A stretch of DNA of 34,368 nt from Chloroflexota bacterium (GCA_022616275.1 JAKEFB010000153.1:1-34368); one strand, 5' to 3'. Positions 15,704-22,883 are shown, counted from the first letter of the stretch. Notes: a model not told the origin generated them from the letters alone. Numbers and translations: made by a program.

Positions 15704-16807
15704 TCATTCACCCAACATCTCCCGCGCCAGGCTGTCGAGGAAACGGCCGTCCAGTCGGACGATAAACTCGCCCAACAGCCGGCCGGCCCGCTCTACGTCG
15801 GCCACGGCCAGCGTCTCCACCATGGTATGCATATAGCGCAGGGGAATCCCCACCAGCCCGGTGGGAATGCCCTCCCGGGCAATTTGCAGACCAAAGGCAT
15901 CGGTGCCGCTGTAGCGTGCGTGCGGCTCGGTGTGGACCTTCATTTCCAGCGCCTCGGCTGTCGCCTTCAATGCCTTGAACATGCCAGGATGGACGTTCGG
16001 CCCCATACCTATCGCCGGGCCTTCGTCCAGTTCAAAGGTTCCGGCGTCGCTCGAGCCCGGCCCTTTGCCAAAAGTCACGTCAATGGCCACGGCCGCGTCC
16101 GGCTTTTGGGCGTGGGCGCTGGTATAAGCGCCCAGCAAGCCGGTCTCCTCCTGGGCTGTGGCCACGGCCACCACGTCCCATTGGTGGCGGCGGCCGGCCA
16201 GGTATTCCAGGCAAACGGTCACGGCCGCCACCGAGGCCCGGTTGTCCAATGACTTGCCCGCCGCCCGCTTGTTCAACAACTTCCGCAGCGGTTGCCGGAA
16301 GCTGATGAAGTCGCCGACGGATACCAGTTGGCGCAATTCGGCCGCCGGCAGCCCCACGTCCACCACCAGGTCGTCGTAACCGTGAGCCTTATCGCGCCGC
16401 TCTTCCGGCAGCAGGTGGCGCGGCAAAGCGCCTATTACTCCCACAAGCTCTCGTCCACCGTTCCGTGAGCTATGTACCACCACCATTTGGCCGTAGAGGT
16501 GGCGGATGTCCACCCCACCCACGTTACTTACCCGCAAAAAACCGTGGCCCTCGTCCTCGTCCGGGTGGGCTAAGATTTTAGAAACTATCAGGCCAATCTC
16601 GTCCATGTGGGCGGCCAATAACAGGCGCGGCCGGGGTTCATCCCCCTGCCCACGCTTCACAGCCACCAGGCTACCCACCCGGTCCACTGTCAGGGTGTCC
16701 ACGGTGGGCTGCCAGGCTTCCTGGACAACCGTGGCAATTTTCATTTCATAACCCGAAGGGCCGGGGGTTTCGGTCAGCTTTTGCAAGTGTTCAAAAACGT
16801 CTATCAT
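15704..16807 (-). CDS. M42 family metallo-aminopeptidase (copy 3)
   Basis: A 367-aa paralogue, first in transcription order. Metal-site motifs are complete: AAHMDEIG (His about 67), KSLDNRAS, AQEETG, AIDVTFGKG and LRYMHT. It has a slightly longer insert after the first zinc motif (LAHPDEDEGHGFLRV) than the other two. The start ATG has GTGAGA close upstream and a TATGAG box ending 6 nt before it; both are weak. Three adjacent, well-diverged M42 copies suggest complementary peptide specificities rather than recent duplication. Confidence 0.9.
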   Translation of the reverse strand: MIDVFEHLQKLTETPGPSGYEMKIATVVQEAWQPTVDTLTVDRVGSLVAVKRGQGDEPRPRLLLAAHMDEIGLIVSKILAHPDEDEGHGFLRVSNVGGVDIRHLYGQMVVVHSSRNGGRELVGVIGALPRHLLPEERRDKAHGYDDLVVDVGLPAAELRQLVSVGDFISFRQPLRKLLNKRAAGKSLDNRASVAAVTVCLEYLAGRRHQWDVVAVATAQEETGLLGAYTSAHAQKPDAAVAIDVTFGKGPGSSDAGTFELDEGPAIGMGPNVHPGMFKALKATAEALEMKVHTEPHARYSGTDAFGLQIAREGIPTGLVGIPLRYMHTMVETLAVADVERAGRLLGEFIVRLDGRFLDSLAREMLGE

Positions 16808-16871
16808 TTCTCACTCATACTCAGTATGGTCGTAAAGCCTCACCCTGTCACCATGCAACTCCAGGTTGCCG

Positions 16872-17441
16872 TCACCTTGTCAAGTATCTTGGCGGAATGC
16901 CTAGAGTTGGCGTCTCCGTCGGCGTCGCCGTAGCCGTGGCCGTCGGCAGGACGACAAACGGTGTTTCCGTCGGCGTTGGCGTCTCCGTCGGGGCTGGCGT
17001 CGGCGTCTGTGTCGGCATCGCGGTGTCAGTCGGCTTCGGCGCGGCCGTCGCCGTGGCTGTGGCCGTCCCGGTAGCCGTGGCCGTCCCCGTCGGTGTCGTC
17101 GTCGGCGCGGTTGTTGGCGTGTCCGTCGGCGTCAGGCTAGGCGTGACAGAAGGCGTCAGGCTAGGCTGTTGCGTCGGCGTCTGGAACTGCCCCGGGGTAG
17201 ATGGCAGCGTCGCGGTCGGCCGTCCAGTTGTGCTGGTCGGCCGGGGGGTGCTGGTGACGAGAGGAGTAAACGTAGGCGGGACCTCCGCTGTGCTCGATGG
17301 TGTCGGTGTAATAATTGCCGGCGGTAACGTCGGGACCGGTCCGGGTGCTAAGGCATACGCCGCAATACCAAGACAATAACAGGGTAATGTCAGTAGAATT
17401 ATCCCTATCAGGATGGTATAGGTCAAACGGCGTGATTCCAT
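16872..17441 (-). CDS. Membrane-anchored Thr/Pro-rich surface protein
   Basis: A 189-aa protein. Residues 7-31 form one hydrophobic helix (YTILIGIILLTLPCYCLGIA) preceded by Arg-Arg, an uncleaved anchor or signal. Everything after about residue 35 is low complexity: runs of TPTPT, TATATGTA and PTETPTPTETP, ending in an ordinary short tail. It should be an extended mucin-like stalk outside the cell, possibly glycosylated. Such proteins are common in Chloroflexota. No enzymatic domain is present. No Shine-Dalgarno precedes the ATG. The repeat tract is likely to vary in length between strains. Confidence 0.7.
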   Translation of the reverse strand: MESRRLTYTILIGIILLTLPCYCLGIAAYALAPGPVPTLPPAIITPTPSSTAEVPPTFTPLVTSTPRPTSTTGRPTATLPSTPGQFQTPTQQPSLTPSVTPSLTPTDTPTTAPTTTPTGTATATGTATATATAAPKPTDTAMPTQTPTPAPTETPTPTETPFVVLPTATATATPTETPTLGIPPRYLTR

Positions 17442-17635
17442 GAAATGGCGCTTGGCAATGGTTCAACGTTCGCAGCGGGCTGGAACAATCCGTGATGATA
17501 AATGACAACCGGGCAAATGACAAATAGCTGTAGCCGCTCTCTGATCTCCAGCCAGGCCAGCTTCTGGCCCAGCTACCCAGGCATTTGTGCGTTTCGCCCA
17601 ATCCCTCCAGGCCATTTTTTGGACCTTTTCCATGA
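17442..17635. other. Intergenic stretch without a recognised gene
   Basis: I see no coding signal on either strand. It contains two imperfect copies of AATGACAA around GGGCA (17501-17526), again a low-complexity intergenic word. The far end leads into the promoter at 17636. Confidence 0.5.
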
Positions 17636-17664
17636 TAGACAGCGGCCAGACAACGTGATATAAA
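17636..17664 (+). promoter_or_regulatory. Strong promoter of the sulfur-assimilation operon leader
   Basis: TAGACA (17636-17641, 5 of 6) and TATAAA (17659-17664, 5 of 6) are spaced by exactly 17 bp. The -10 has an extended TGA directly before it (TGATATAAA). The -10 ends 6 nt before ATG 17671, so transcription should begin on or next to that ATG. Confidence 0.7.
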
Positions 17665-17670
17665 AGAGGC

Positions 17671-17763
17671 ATGTCTCGCACTATGGTTACCACCAATCAC
17701 GCTTGCGCCTGTTGTTGCCCGGAGGGCCTTGTCCCTTCGGCCGGCGGCCGGGCACCTGGTTGA
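17671..17763 (+). CDS. Leaderless polycysteine leader peptide for the cys operon
   Basis: A 30-codon ORF starting where transcription is predicted to start. It reads MSRTMVTTNH, then Ala-Cys-Ala-Cys-Cys-Cys-Pro (Cys codons 12, 14, 15 and 16, at 17704-17718), and ends with a Gly/Ala/Pro-rich tail and TGA at 17761. Four Cys codons in five are extremely unlikely by chance and make translation sensitive to charged Cys-tRNA. It is followed by competing hairpins and a strong intrinsic terminator, then by genes that make sulfide for cysteine synthesis. Leaderless polycysteine ORFs that attenuate cysteine operons are known in mycobacteria; this appears to be an independent or homologous case in another phylum. 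The peptide itself probably has no function. Confidence 0.75.
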   Translation: MSRTMVTTNHACACCCPEGLVPSAGGRAPG

Positions 17764-17870
17764 TTGACCGGCACCCCCCGCCAGCAGGCCTCAGGGCGAA
17801 GGCTCCTCACCGGTTTGTCGAGCATTCGCCTGAAAGAGTAACCCGAACACAGCGGCCCAGGAAAATGCTC
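17707..17870 (+). ncRNA. Leader RNA with mutually exclusive pairings (attenuator switch)
   Basis: Visible complementarities: GCCTGTTG (17707-17714, on the Cys codons) with CAGCAGGC (17782-17789); CCTTCG (17734-17739, inside the ORF) with CGAAGG (17797-17802); CAGGGCGAA (17792-17800) with TTCGCCTG (17825-17832), closed further by GCTC/GAGC (17802-17805 with 17820-17823); and GAGCATT (17820-17826) with AATGCTC (17864-17870). The last pairing invades the terminator stem, and the third one hides its left half. Ribosome position on the Cys codons could therefore choose between them. This is inferred from base pairing by eye, without energies. Confidence 0.55.
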
Positions 17871-17888
17871 CTGGGCCTTTTTGTTTTC
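17854..17888 (+). terminator. Strong intrinsic terminator / attenuator before the sulfite reductase operon
   Basis: A perfect 9-bp stem, GGCCCAGGA (17854-17862) and TCCTGGGCC (17869-17877), loop AAATGC, followed at once by TTTTTGTTTT. This is a textbook Rho-independent terminator. It lies 90 nt after the leader-peptide stop and about 375 nt before the first structural gene. Confidence 0.88.
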
Positions 17889-18117
17889 TACTAGATAACT
17901 GCTCAGGCCGTTCTCCTGACCGAGCCTGGGTGGCACGGTCGTGAGACCAGCCACAGCGAGCGTTTCTATACGGCAATGATGTTTTTCAAACAGCCAGACC
18001 CACAACCAGTGATGTGCATCTGTACCAGGCGGGGACGCTTTCGCCGCCGCCTGACCTCCCCTGCCCGTTAACCCCTCCCACCCGGCCGGCCCCCGCGAAA
18101 TCCCCCGCCAACAGTCC
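17889..18117 (+). other. Post-terminator leader with further hairpins
   Basis: No ORF is supported here. Hairpins visible on the plus strand: TCAGG-N6-CCTGA (17903-17918); GTGGC-AC-GGTC-GTGA-GACC-A-GCCAC (17930-17954), a nested 9-bp stem with a GNRA-like loop; and CAGGCGG with CCGCCTG at about 18027-18053. The piece GGGTGGCAC (17928-17936) resembles part of a T-box, but the rest of a T-box is not found. It may be a second layer of leader control. Confidence 0.4.
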
Positions 18118-18250
18118 GAGTGAGAGTCCTGAGTGAGAGTCAGAGTCTACTTCTTCACCTCTCACTCATCACTCATCACTCATCGCTCATCGCTCATCAC
18201 TCATCACTCATTGCTCGTAGTTGGCCTTGCCAACTGCGCTCATTGCTCAT
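18118..18250. repeat. CTCATCA array and GTAGTTGGC hairpin, copy 2
   Basis: Left part GAGTGAGAGTCCTGAGTGAG (from 18118) contains TGAGTGAGAG (18130-18139), the exact complement of CTCTCACTCA (18159-18168). From there a run of CTCATCAC/CTCATCGC words continues to about 18210. It ends in AGTTGGC-CTT-GCCAACT (18219-18235). The segment 18206-18225 matches 19 of 20 bases of the repeat upstream of the DUF1028 gene (5559-5578). Confidence 0.7.
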
Positions 18251-18264
18251 ATTAGGAGAACGAT

Positions 18265-19914
18265 ATGTCGGCCGTAACAAATAAAGTTGAAAACTTCAAG
18301 GGAGAGAGCGATTACCTTCGGGGAACCATTGGCCAGGAGTTGCACTCCGGGGAAAACCACTTTGGCGAGGCCAGCAAGCAACTCCTCAAGTTCCACGGCC
18401 TCTACCAGCAGGACGACCGCGACCAACGTGACGGCGCCCGCCGGCCGGAAAAAGAATATTCCTTCATGATCCGCAGCAAAATTCCCGGCGGCCGTTTGAC
18501 GGCCGAACAATACCTGGTCCACGACGAGCTGGCCGGCCGCTACGGCAACGGCACCCTGCGCATCACCACCCGCGAAGACTTCCAACTGCACGGCGTCCTC
18601 AAAGGTGAGCTGAAACAAACCCTGGCCGCCATGAACGAAACGCTCATTACCACCTTGGGCGCCTGCGGCGACCTCGTCCGCAACGTCATGTGCTGCCCCG
18701 TGCCACCCGGCGAACCGCTGCGGGCCGAGCTATACGCCTGCGCCCGCCGCATTTCCGACCACCTCCGGCCGCACACCAGGGCCTATCACGAAATCTGGCT
18801 CGATGGCGAAAAAGTATCCTCCGGCGAAACCGGGGAAGAGCCAATCTATGGCCAAAACTACCTGCCCCGCAAATTCAAAATCGCCATTGCTTACCCCGGC
18901 GATAACTGCGTGGACGTGTACACCCAGGACGTTGGCCTGGTCCCGGTTGTCCAGGGTGGGGCGCTCCAGGGCTATAACCTTCTGGTCGGCGGCGGCCTGG
19001 GTATGACCCACAACAAACCCGAAACCTTTCCCCGCCTGGCCGATGCCCTGGCCTTTGTCCTCCCGGCCGAGGTCGTCCCGGCCGTCGAGGCCGTCGTCAC
19101 CATCCACCGCGACCATGGCGACCGGGGCAACCGCAAGCACGCCCGGCTCAAGTACCTGGTCCACGACTGGGGCATCGAGCGCTTCCGGGCTGAGGTCGAG
19201 CGGCGGCTGGGCTACCGCCTCTCGCCAGTGGTTCCCACACCACCCTTTGAGCTGGAACTGCATCTCGGCTGGCACGAGCAGGGCGACGGCTGTGTCTACC
19301 TGGGCCTTTCCGTTGAGAACGGCCGCATCCAGGACACCGGGAATAGTGGCTTAAAGACCGGGCTGCGAGAGATCATCCGCGCTTTCCGGCCGGGCATCGC
19401 CCTGACCCCTAACCAGGACATCCTCCTCACCGGTCTGGACCCGGCCGACCGGGAACCTATCGAAGCTATCCTGCGCCGCTACGCCATCCCCACCCCTGGC
19501 CAACTGGCCAACGTCCAGTTGTACTCGATGGCCTGCCCGGCCCTGCCCACCTGCGGCCTGGCTCTGGCCGAGTCGGAACGGGCCTTGCCGGCCATCATTG
19601 ACGAACTGGAAGCCGAGCTGGCCCAACTCGGCCTGCAAGACGAGCGGCTGACCGTCCGCATGACCGGCTGCCCCAACGGCTGCGCCCGCCCCTACGTCGC
19701 CGACCTGGCCTTCGTCGGCCGCTCGGCCGACAAGTACGTCATCTACGTCGGCGGCCGCCGGGACGGCACCCGCCTCAACCGGCCTTACCAGGACCTCGTC
19801 CCCCGCGACGAGCTGGTGGCCACCATCCGGCCGCTCCTGGTCCACTTCAGCCAGGCCCGCCAACCCGGCGAGTCCTTCGGCGATTTCTGCCACCGGGTGG
19901 ATGTGGTTGTGTAA
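18265..19914 (+). CDS. Siroheme [4Fe-4S] sulfite reductase (assimilatory)
   Basis: A 549-aa enzyme reducing sulfite to sulfide with six electrons; it sits in the cytoplasm. The siroheme/iron-sulfur signature is complete: Cys 424 and 430 (C-P-A-L-P-T-C) with Cys 469 and 473 (TGCPNGCARPYV). The N-terminal half has the ferredoxin-like repeat (FMIRSKIPGG, GNGTLRITTREDFQLHG) and RNVMCCPVP near 140-146. NYLPRKFKIAIAYP and GYNLLVGGGLGMTH are standard for this family. It resembles the CysI hemoprotein more than nitrite reductase, and the siroheme and cysH neighbours agree. The start ATG has AGGAG six bases upstream. The last codons (VDVVV) are written by the repeat that fills the following gap. Confidence 0.9.
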   Translation: MSAVTNKVENFKGESDYLRGTIGQELHSGENHFGEASKQLLKFHGLYQQDDRDQRDGARRPEKEYSFMIRSKIPGGRLTAEQYLVHDELAGRYGNGTLRITTREDFQLHGVLKGELKQTLAAMNETLITTLGACGDLVRNVMCCPVPPGEPLRAELYACARRISDHLRPHTRAYHEIWLDGEKVSSGETGEEPIYGQNYLPRKFKIAIAYPGDNCVDVYTQDVGLVPVVQGGALQGYNLLVGGGLGMTHNKPETFPRLADALAFVLPAEVVPAVEAVVTIHRDHGDRGNRKHARLKYLVHDWGIERFRAEVERRLGYRLSPVVPTPPFELELHLGWHEQGDGCVYLGLSVENGRIQDTGNSGLKTGLREIIRAFRPGIALTPNQDILLTGLDPADREPIEAILRRYAIPTPGQLANVQLYSMACPALPTCGLALAESERALPAIIDELEAELAQLGLQDERLTVRMTGCPNGCARPYVADLAFVGRSADKYVIYVGGRRDGTRLNRPYQDLVPRDELVATIRPLLVHFSQARQPGESFGDFCHRVDVVV

Positions 19915-19988
19915 GTATGTAGTCGTGTAGGTGTGTAATGCACCACACAACCACACAACCACATAACCGCACAACTACATAACCACAT
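19903..19988. repeat. ACACAACC degenerate inverted array, copy 1
   Basis: GTGGTTGTGT (19903-19912) starts inside the sulfite reductase C-terminus and is exactly complementary to ACACAACCAC (19945-19954). Variants of ACATAACCAC continue up to the cobA ribosome-binding site (AGGAG). A second copy is at 21547-21598. Confidence 0.7.
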
Positions 19989-19998
19989 AGGAGACAGT

Positions 19999-20811
19999 AT
20001 GCGTAACCCAGGTATCGTCTACATTGTCGGCGCGGGGCCGGGCGACCCCGAGCTGATTACGGTGCGCGGCCTCAACTGCCTGCGCCAGGCCGGCGTCGTC
20101 GTCTACGACCGGCTGGCCAACCCCCGGCTGCTGGACGAGGCTCCCCTGTCGGCCCGCCTCATTGACGCCGGCAAAGCCCCCGGCCGCCACCCCCTGAGCC
20201 AGGAAGCGATCAACGATCGACTCATTGCCGAGGCCCGCCAGGGCCACGTCGTCGTCCGCCTGAAGGGCGGCGACCCCTTCCTCTTCGGCCGGGGCGGTGA
20301 AGAGTGCCAGGCCCTGGCCGGGGCCGGCATTTCCTTCGAGGTCGTCCCTGGCGTCAGCAGCGCCCTGGCTGTGCCGGCCTACGCCGGCATTCCCGTCACC
20401 CACCGCGGTCTGGCTGGCGCCGTCACCATCGTCACCGGCCACACCGCCGGGGCGGCCGGCTGCGTCGTGGACTGGGCCAGCCTGCCGGCCGGCGGCACGT
20501 TGGTCATCTTGATGGGCCTGCGCCACCTGGCCACCATTGTTCAACAACTGCTGGCTCACGGCCGCCCGCCCTATACCCCCGTCGCCGTCATCCAGTCCGG
20601 CACGACGGCCGGCCAGGTGGTCGTCGAGGGTACGCTGGCCGGCATCGTCGAGCAAGCGAGGGGAATCCAGTCGCCGGCGATTATCGTCGTCGGTGAAGTC
20701 GTCCGCCTCCGCCGCCAGTTGGCCTGGTTCGACCCGCTCATGATTCGCGTCACCTTAAATTCGCGTCATTCGTCAGCTTTGCGTTATTCGCGTTTCTCGG
20801 AGATAGCATGA
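19999..20811 (+). CDS. cobA: Uroporphyrinogen-III C-methyltransferase (SUMT)
   Basis: A 270-aa SAM-dependent enzyme that methylates uroporphyrinogen III twice to precorrin-2, the first step to siroheme. Motifs: VGAGPGDPELITVRG (11-25), VVYDRLANP, RLKGGDPFLFGRGGEE, VVPGVSSALAVPAYAGIPVTHR, GTLVILMGLRHL and PAIIVVGEVV. It feeds the siroheme needed by the upstream sulfite reductase. AGGAG is five bases upstream of the ATG, and the TGA overlaps the cysH start (ATGA). Oddity: the normal C-terminus seems to be reached at about residue 247, and the last 23 residues are encoded by a TTCGCG-type intergenic repeat, so the stop has been moved downstream. Confidence 0.92.
   Translation: MRNPGIVYIVGAGPGDPELITVRGLNCLRQAGVVVYDRLANPRLLDEAPLSARLIDAGKAPGRHPLSQEAINDRLIAEARQGHVVVRLKGGDPFLFGRGGEECQALAGAGISFEVVPGVSSALAVPAYAGIPVTHRGLAGAVTIVTGHTAGAAGCVVDWASLPAGGTLVILMGLRHLATIVQQLLAHGRPPYTPVAVIQSGTTAGQVVVEGTLAGIVEQARGIQSPAIIVVGEVVRLRRQLAWFDPLMIRVTLNSRHSSALRYSRFSEIA
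20742..20796. repeat. TTCGCG degenerate array inside the cobA 3' end
   Basis: Words ATTCGCGTCA, TTCGCGTCATTCG, GCGTTATTCGCGTT repeat up to the cysH Shine-Dalgarno. The array is translated as the C-terminal tail of CobA. Its wording is related to 14531-14590. Confidence 0.55.
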
Positions 20812-21542
20812 ACAGCAACTTACAATGGAGTCTTGAAACGTTGGCCAAAGTCAACGACCACTTTTCGGTCTGTGGCCCTGAGGACGTGTTAGGATGGGCG
20901 CTGGCCGCGTTCGCCCCTGAAATTGCCCTGGCGACCGGCTTCGGGCCGTCGGGTGTGGTCTTAATGCACCTGGTCGCCCGTCTCCGGCCGGAGACGACGA
21001 TCTGCTACCTGGACACCGGCCTGCTCTTCCCGGAGACGTACGATTTACGCGGCCAACTGGCCCGGCGGTTGGGGATTCGCTTCACCCGGCTACACTCAGA
21101 GTTGTCGCTGGAAGCCCAGGCGGCCGGACACGGCCCGGCGCTGTGGGAGCGCAACCCCGACCTCTGCTGCCACCTCCGCAAGGTCGAGCCGCTGCGCCGC
21201 TTCCTGGCCACCCAGCGGGCCTGGATCAGTGGCATCCGCCGCGACCAGGGGCCGACCCGCGCCAGGACGGAGATGGTGACCTGGGATGTGGCCAACGGCC
21301 TGGTCAAGGTCAATCCCCTGGCCTACTGGACCCGCGATCAGGTCTGGGCTTATATCCGCCATCACGATCTGCCCACCAATGTCCTGCACGACGAAGGCTA
21401 CTCCAGCATTGGTTGCATCCCCTGCACCCGGCCGGTAGCCCCTGGCGAGGACGAGCGCGCCGGCCGCTGGTCCGGCCAGGCCAAGACCGAGTGCGGTATC
21501 CACGTCCAGCCCGACGGGCGGTTGGTCCGCACGGTGGGGTAA
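20808..21542 (+). CDS. cysH: Adenylylsulfate (APS) reductase, thioredoxin-dependent
   Basis: A 244-aa enzyme reducing activated sulfate to sulfite. It has the [4Fe-4S] Cys set that separates APS reductases from PAPS reductases: CC at 120-121 (CCHLRKVEPL) and Cys 203 and 206 (SIGCIPCTRPV). GRWSGQAKTECGIH follows, with catalytic Cys 229. The PP-loop-like N-terminus reads ATGFGPSGVVLMHL, and SGIRRDQGPTR binds the nucleotide. Translational coupling with cobA is likely: ATGA overlap, GGAG five bases before the ATG. The substrate-activating ATP sulfurylase is not in this window. The length and motifs are standard. Confidence 0.93.
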   Translation: MNSNLQWSLETLAKVNDHFSVCGPEDVLGWALAAFAPEIALATGFGPSGVVLMHLVARLRPETTICYLDTGLLFPETYDLRGQLARRLGIRFTRLHSELSLEAQAAGHGPALWERNPDLCCHLRKVEPLRRFLATQRAWISGIRRDQGPTRARTEMVTWDVANGLVKVNPLAYWTRDQVWAYIRHHDLPTNVLHDEGYSSIGCIPCTRPVAPGEDERAGRWSGQAKTECGIHVQPDGRLVRTVG

Positions 21543-21546
21543 TTAT

Positions 21547-21598
21547 GTGGTTATGTGGGATGCTGCCCAGACACACCTACACAACCACACAACTACAG
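21547..21598. repeat. ACACAACC degenerate inverted array, copy 2
   Basis: GTGGTTATGTGG (21547-21558) pairs with ACACAACCAC (21579-21588), allowing one G-U. The intervening GGGATGCTGCCC-like segment can form an inner hairpin. It abuts the AGGAGG of sirC. It is the same family as 19903-19988 in the same operon. Confidence 0.65.
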
Positions 21599-21605
21599 GA
21601 GGTCC

Positions 21606-22274
21606 ATGAAACCCTACCCCATCTTCTTAGTCGGTCTGGCCAGGCGGCGCTGCCTCGTCGTTGGCGGCGGGCAGGAGGCGGAGCGCAAGGTAGCAGAGTT
21701 GCTGGCCTGTGAGGCGGCGCTGACGGTTATCAGCCCGGCCGTGACGGAACGGCTGCGCCAGTGGGCCGAGGCGGGGCGCTTGAGCTGGATTGAGCGGGCC
21801 TACCGGCTGGGCGACCTGCGCGGTGCCTTCCTGGTCGTTGCCGAAAAGGCGGACGCGGCGACAAACGAACAAATCTGGCAAGAAGCAGAGGCCGAGGGCG
21901 CGTTGGTCAACGTCATGGACGATATCCCCCACTGCGCCTTCATCGCCGGCTCGGTGGTGCGCCGGGGGCCGCTGGTGGTCAGCATCTCCACCAGCGGCGT
22001 GGCCCCGGCGTTGGCCGTGCGGCTGCGGCAGCGGATGGAGGAAGAGTTTGGCCCGGAGTACGAGCTATTCCTGGAGTGGCTGGCCGCCCTGCGCCGGCCG
22101 CTGGCCGCCCGCTACCCCGACTTCGAGGAACGCCGCCGGCGCTGGTATGAACTGGTGGACTCGGACGTGCTGGAATTGCTGCGCGCCGGCCGGGTGGAGG
22201 AGGCGCGACGGCGGGTGGCGGAGATTGCCGGGGCGGAATGCGATTTACCCACCAGACATTTCGTGGTACGTTAA
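21606..22274 (+). CDS. sirC: Precorrin-2 dehydrogenase / sirohydrochlorin ferrochelatase (Met8/CysG-N type)
   Basis: A 222-aa NAD-dependent enzyme completing siroheme: it oxidises precorrin-2 and may insert iron. The N-terminus FLVGLARRRCLVVGGGQEAERK is the family's Rossmann motif. LGDLRGAFLVVAEKADAATN and VNVMDDIPHCAFIAGSVVRRGPLVV carry the conserved Asp, and STSGVAPALAVRLRQRMEE follows. The start ATG 21606 has a perfect AGGAGG 3 nt away; the longer frame from 21555 would translate the repeat and is rejected. It is the last gene of the operon. Its 3' end overlaps the convergent unknown gene by 30 nt. Confidence 0.9.
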   Translation: MKPYPIFLVGLARRRCLVVGGGQEAERKVAELLACEAALTVISPAVTERLRQWAEAGRLSWIERAYRLGDLRGAFLVVAEKADAATNEQIWQEAEAEGALVNVMDDIPHCAFIAGSVVRRGPLVVSISTSGVAPALAVRLRQRMEEEFGPEYELFLEWLAALRRPLAARYPDFEERRRRWYELVDSDVLELLRAGRVEEARRRVAEIAGAECDLPTRHFVVR

Positions 22275-22880
22275 ACATGCCTTCTCCATTGTCGCTTCGT
22301 CGAGATGGATTCGCCATCGCACCGATTTCAGCCGGACACCGCACCAGGGGCAGGCCATAATCCGTCTGAGGCCATCCAGTTGATCTAGAACACGCTTCTT
22401 GCAGGTCGCCTCGACTTTGGAAAACAACTCCACCGCCTTTTCGCTAACTGTGAAACTATCTCGTCGCCTGGTGATGAGACCGCCGGCCGCCAGGCGATTC
22501 AAGGCTCCATGCATTTCCTCCAACGTCGGTATGGCGTGGTTGATGAAGTCGGCCATCGCGATGATATTTTCCAGTCGGCCCGAAGGATTTTCCCGGTTGT
22601 ACAGCAAGGCCAGTAACATCCAGGCATCTTCCGCTTTCCATTCGGGAGCGAGAGCCGGTCCTCTGGCCTGCTTGGTGGCATTGGGCGATAGAAACCAATT
22701 CCGCCCAACGCGGACGAGCTGGCCGGCTACTTCAAGACGATCGAGCGCTGCTCGATCCTCCTTCGAGGGTTGCCGTTTGTCCCCACGGACGCTGATATAG
22801 GCCCGTATCGAGCGGAGGTCGGCGCCGACGTAGCGGCGATAACAGACTGCTTCGAACACCAGATCATCGTGCGTCATCAT
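22245..22880 (-). CDS. Unknown protein with a Cys-x-x-Cys element
   Basis: A 211-aa protein I cannot assign. It starts MMTHDDLVFEAVCYRRYVGA and looks helical and charged. Two winged-helix-like blocks are possible (SIRAYISVRGDKRQPSKEDR, then AALDRLEVAGQLVRVGRNWF; later LEEMHGALNRLAAGGLITRR followed by RDSFTVSEKA), the pattern of short transcription-factor-like folds. Near the C-terminus, IMACPWCGVRLKSVRW carries a CPWC knuckle without a clear second pair. Its composition is less GC-rich than the operon it faces. It lies 3 nt after a 36-aa ORF on the same strand, and its 3' end overlaps sirC. No Shine-Dalgarno is evident, so translation may be coupled to the small ORF. Confidence 0.65.
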   Translation of the reverse strand: MMTHDDLVFEAVCYRRYVGADLRSIRAYISVRGDKRQPSKEDRAALDRLEVAGQLVRVGRNWFLSPNATKQARGPALAPEWKAEDAWMLLALLYNRENPSGRLENIIAMADFINHAIPTLEEMHGALNRLAAGGLITRRRDSFTVSEKAVELFSKVEATCKKRVLDQLDGLRRIMACPWCGVRLKSVRWRIHLDEATMEKACLTYHEMSGG

Positions 22881-22883
22881 ACA

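Noticed and set aside
16897-17379. Plus-strand Val/Gly-rich frame
   Set aside because: It is the mirror of the Thr/Pro-rich tract on the minus strand; long antisense frames are expected from such repeats.
17928-17945. T-box riboswitch suggested by GGGTGGCAC
   Set aside because: It lies after the terminator instead of before it, the following ACCGCG is not present, and no stem I with specifier loop was found.
17697-18005. 102-aa minus-strand frame across the leader
   Set aside because: It is the shadow of the terminator and leader region, has no start signal and has no recognisable fold.
21555-21605. N-terminal extension of sirC
   Set aside because: It translates the ACACAACC array; ATG 21606 has a perfect AGGAGG.
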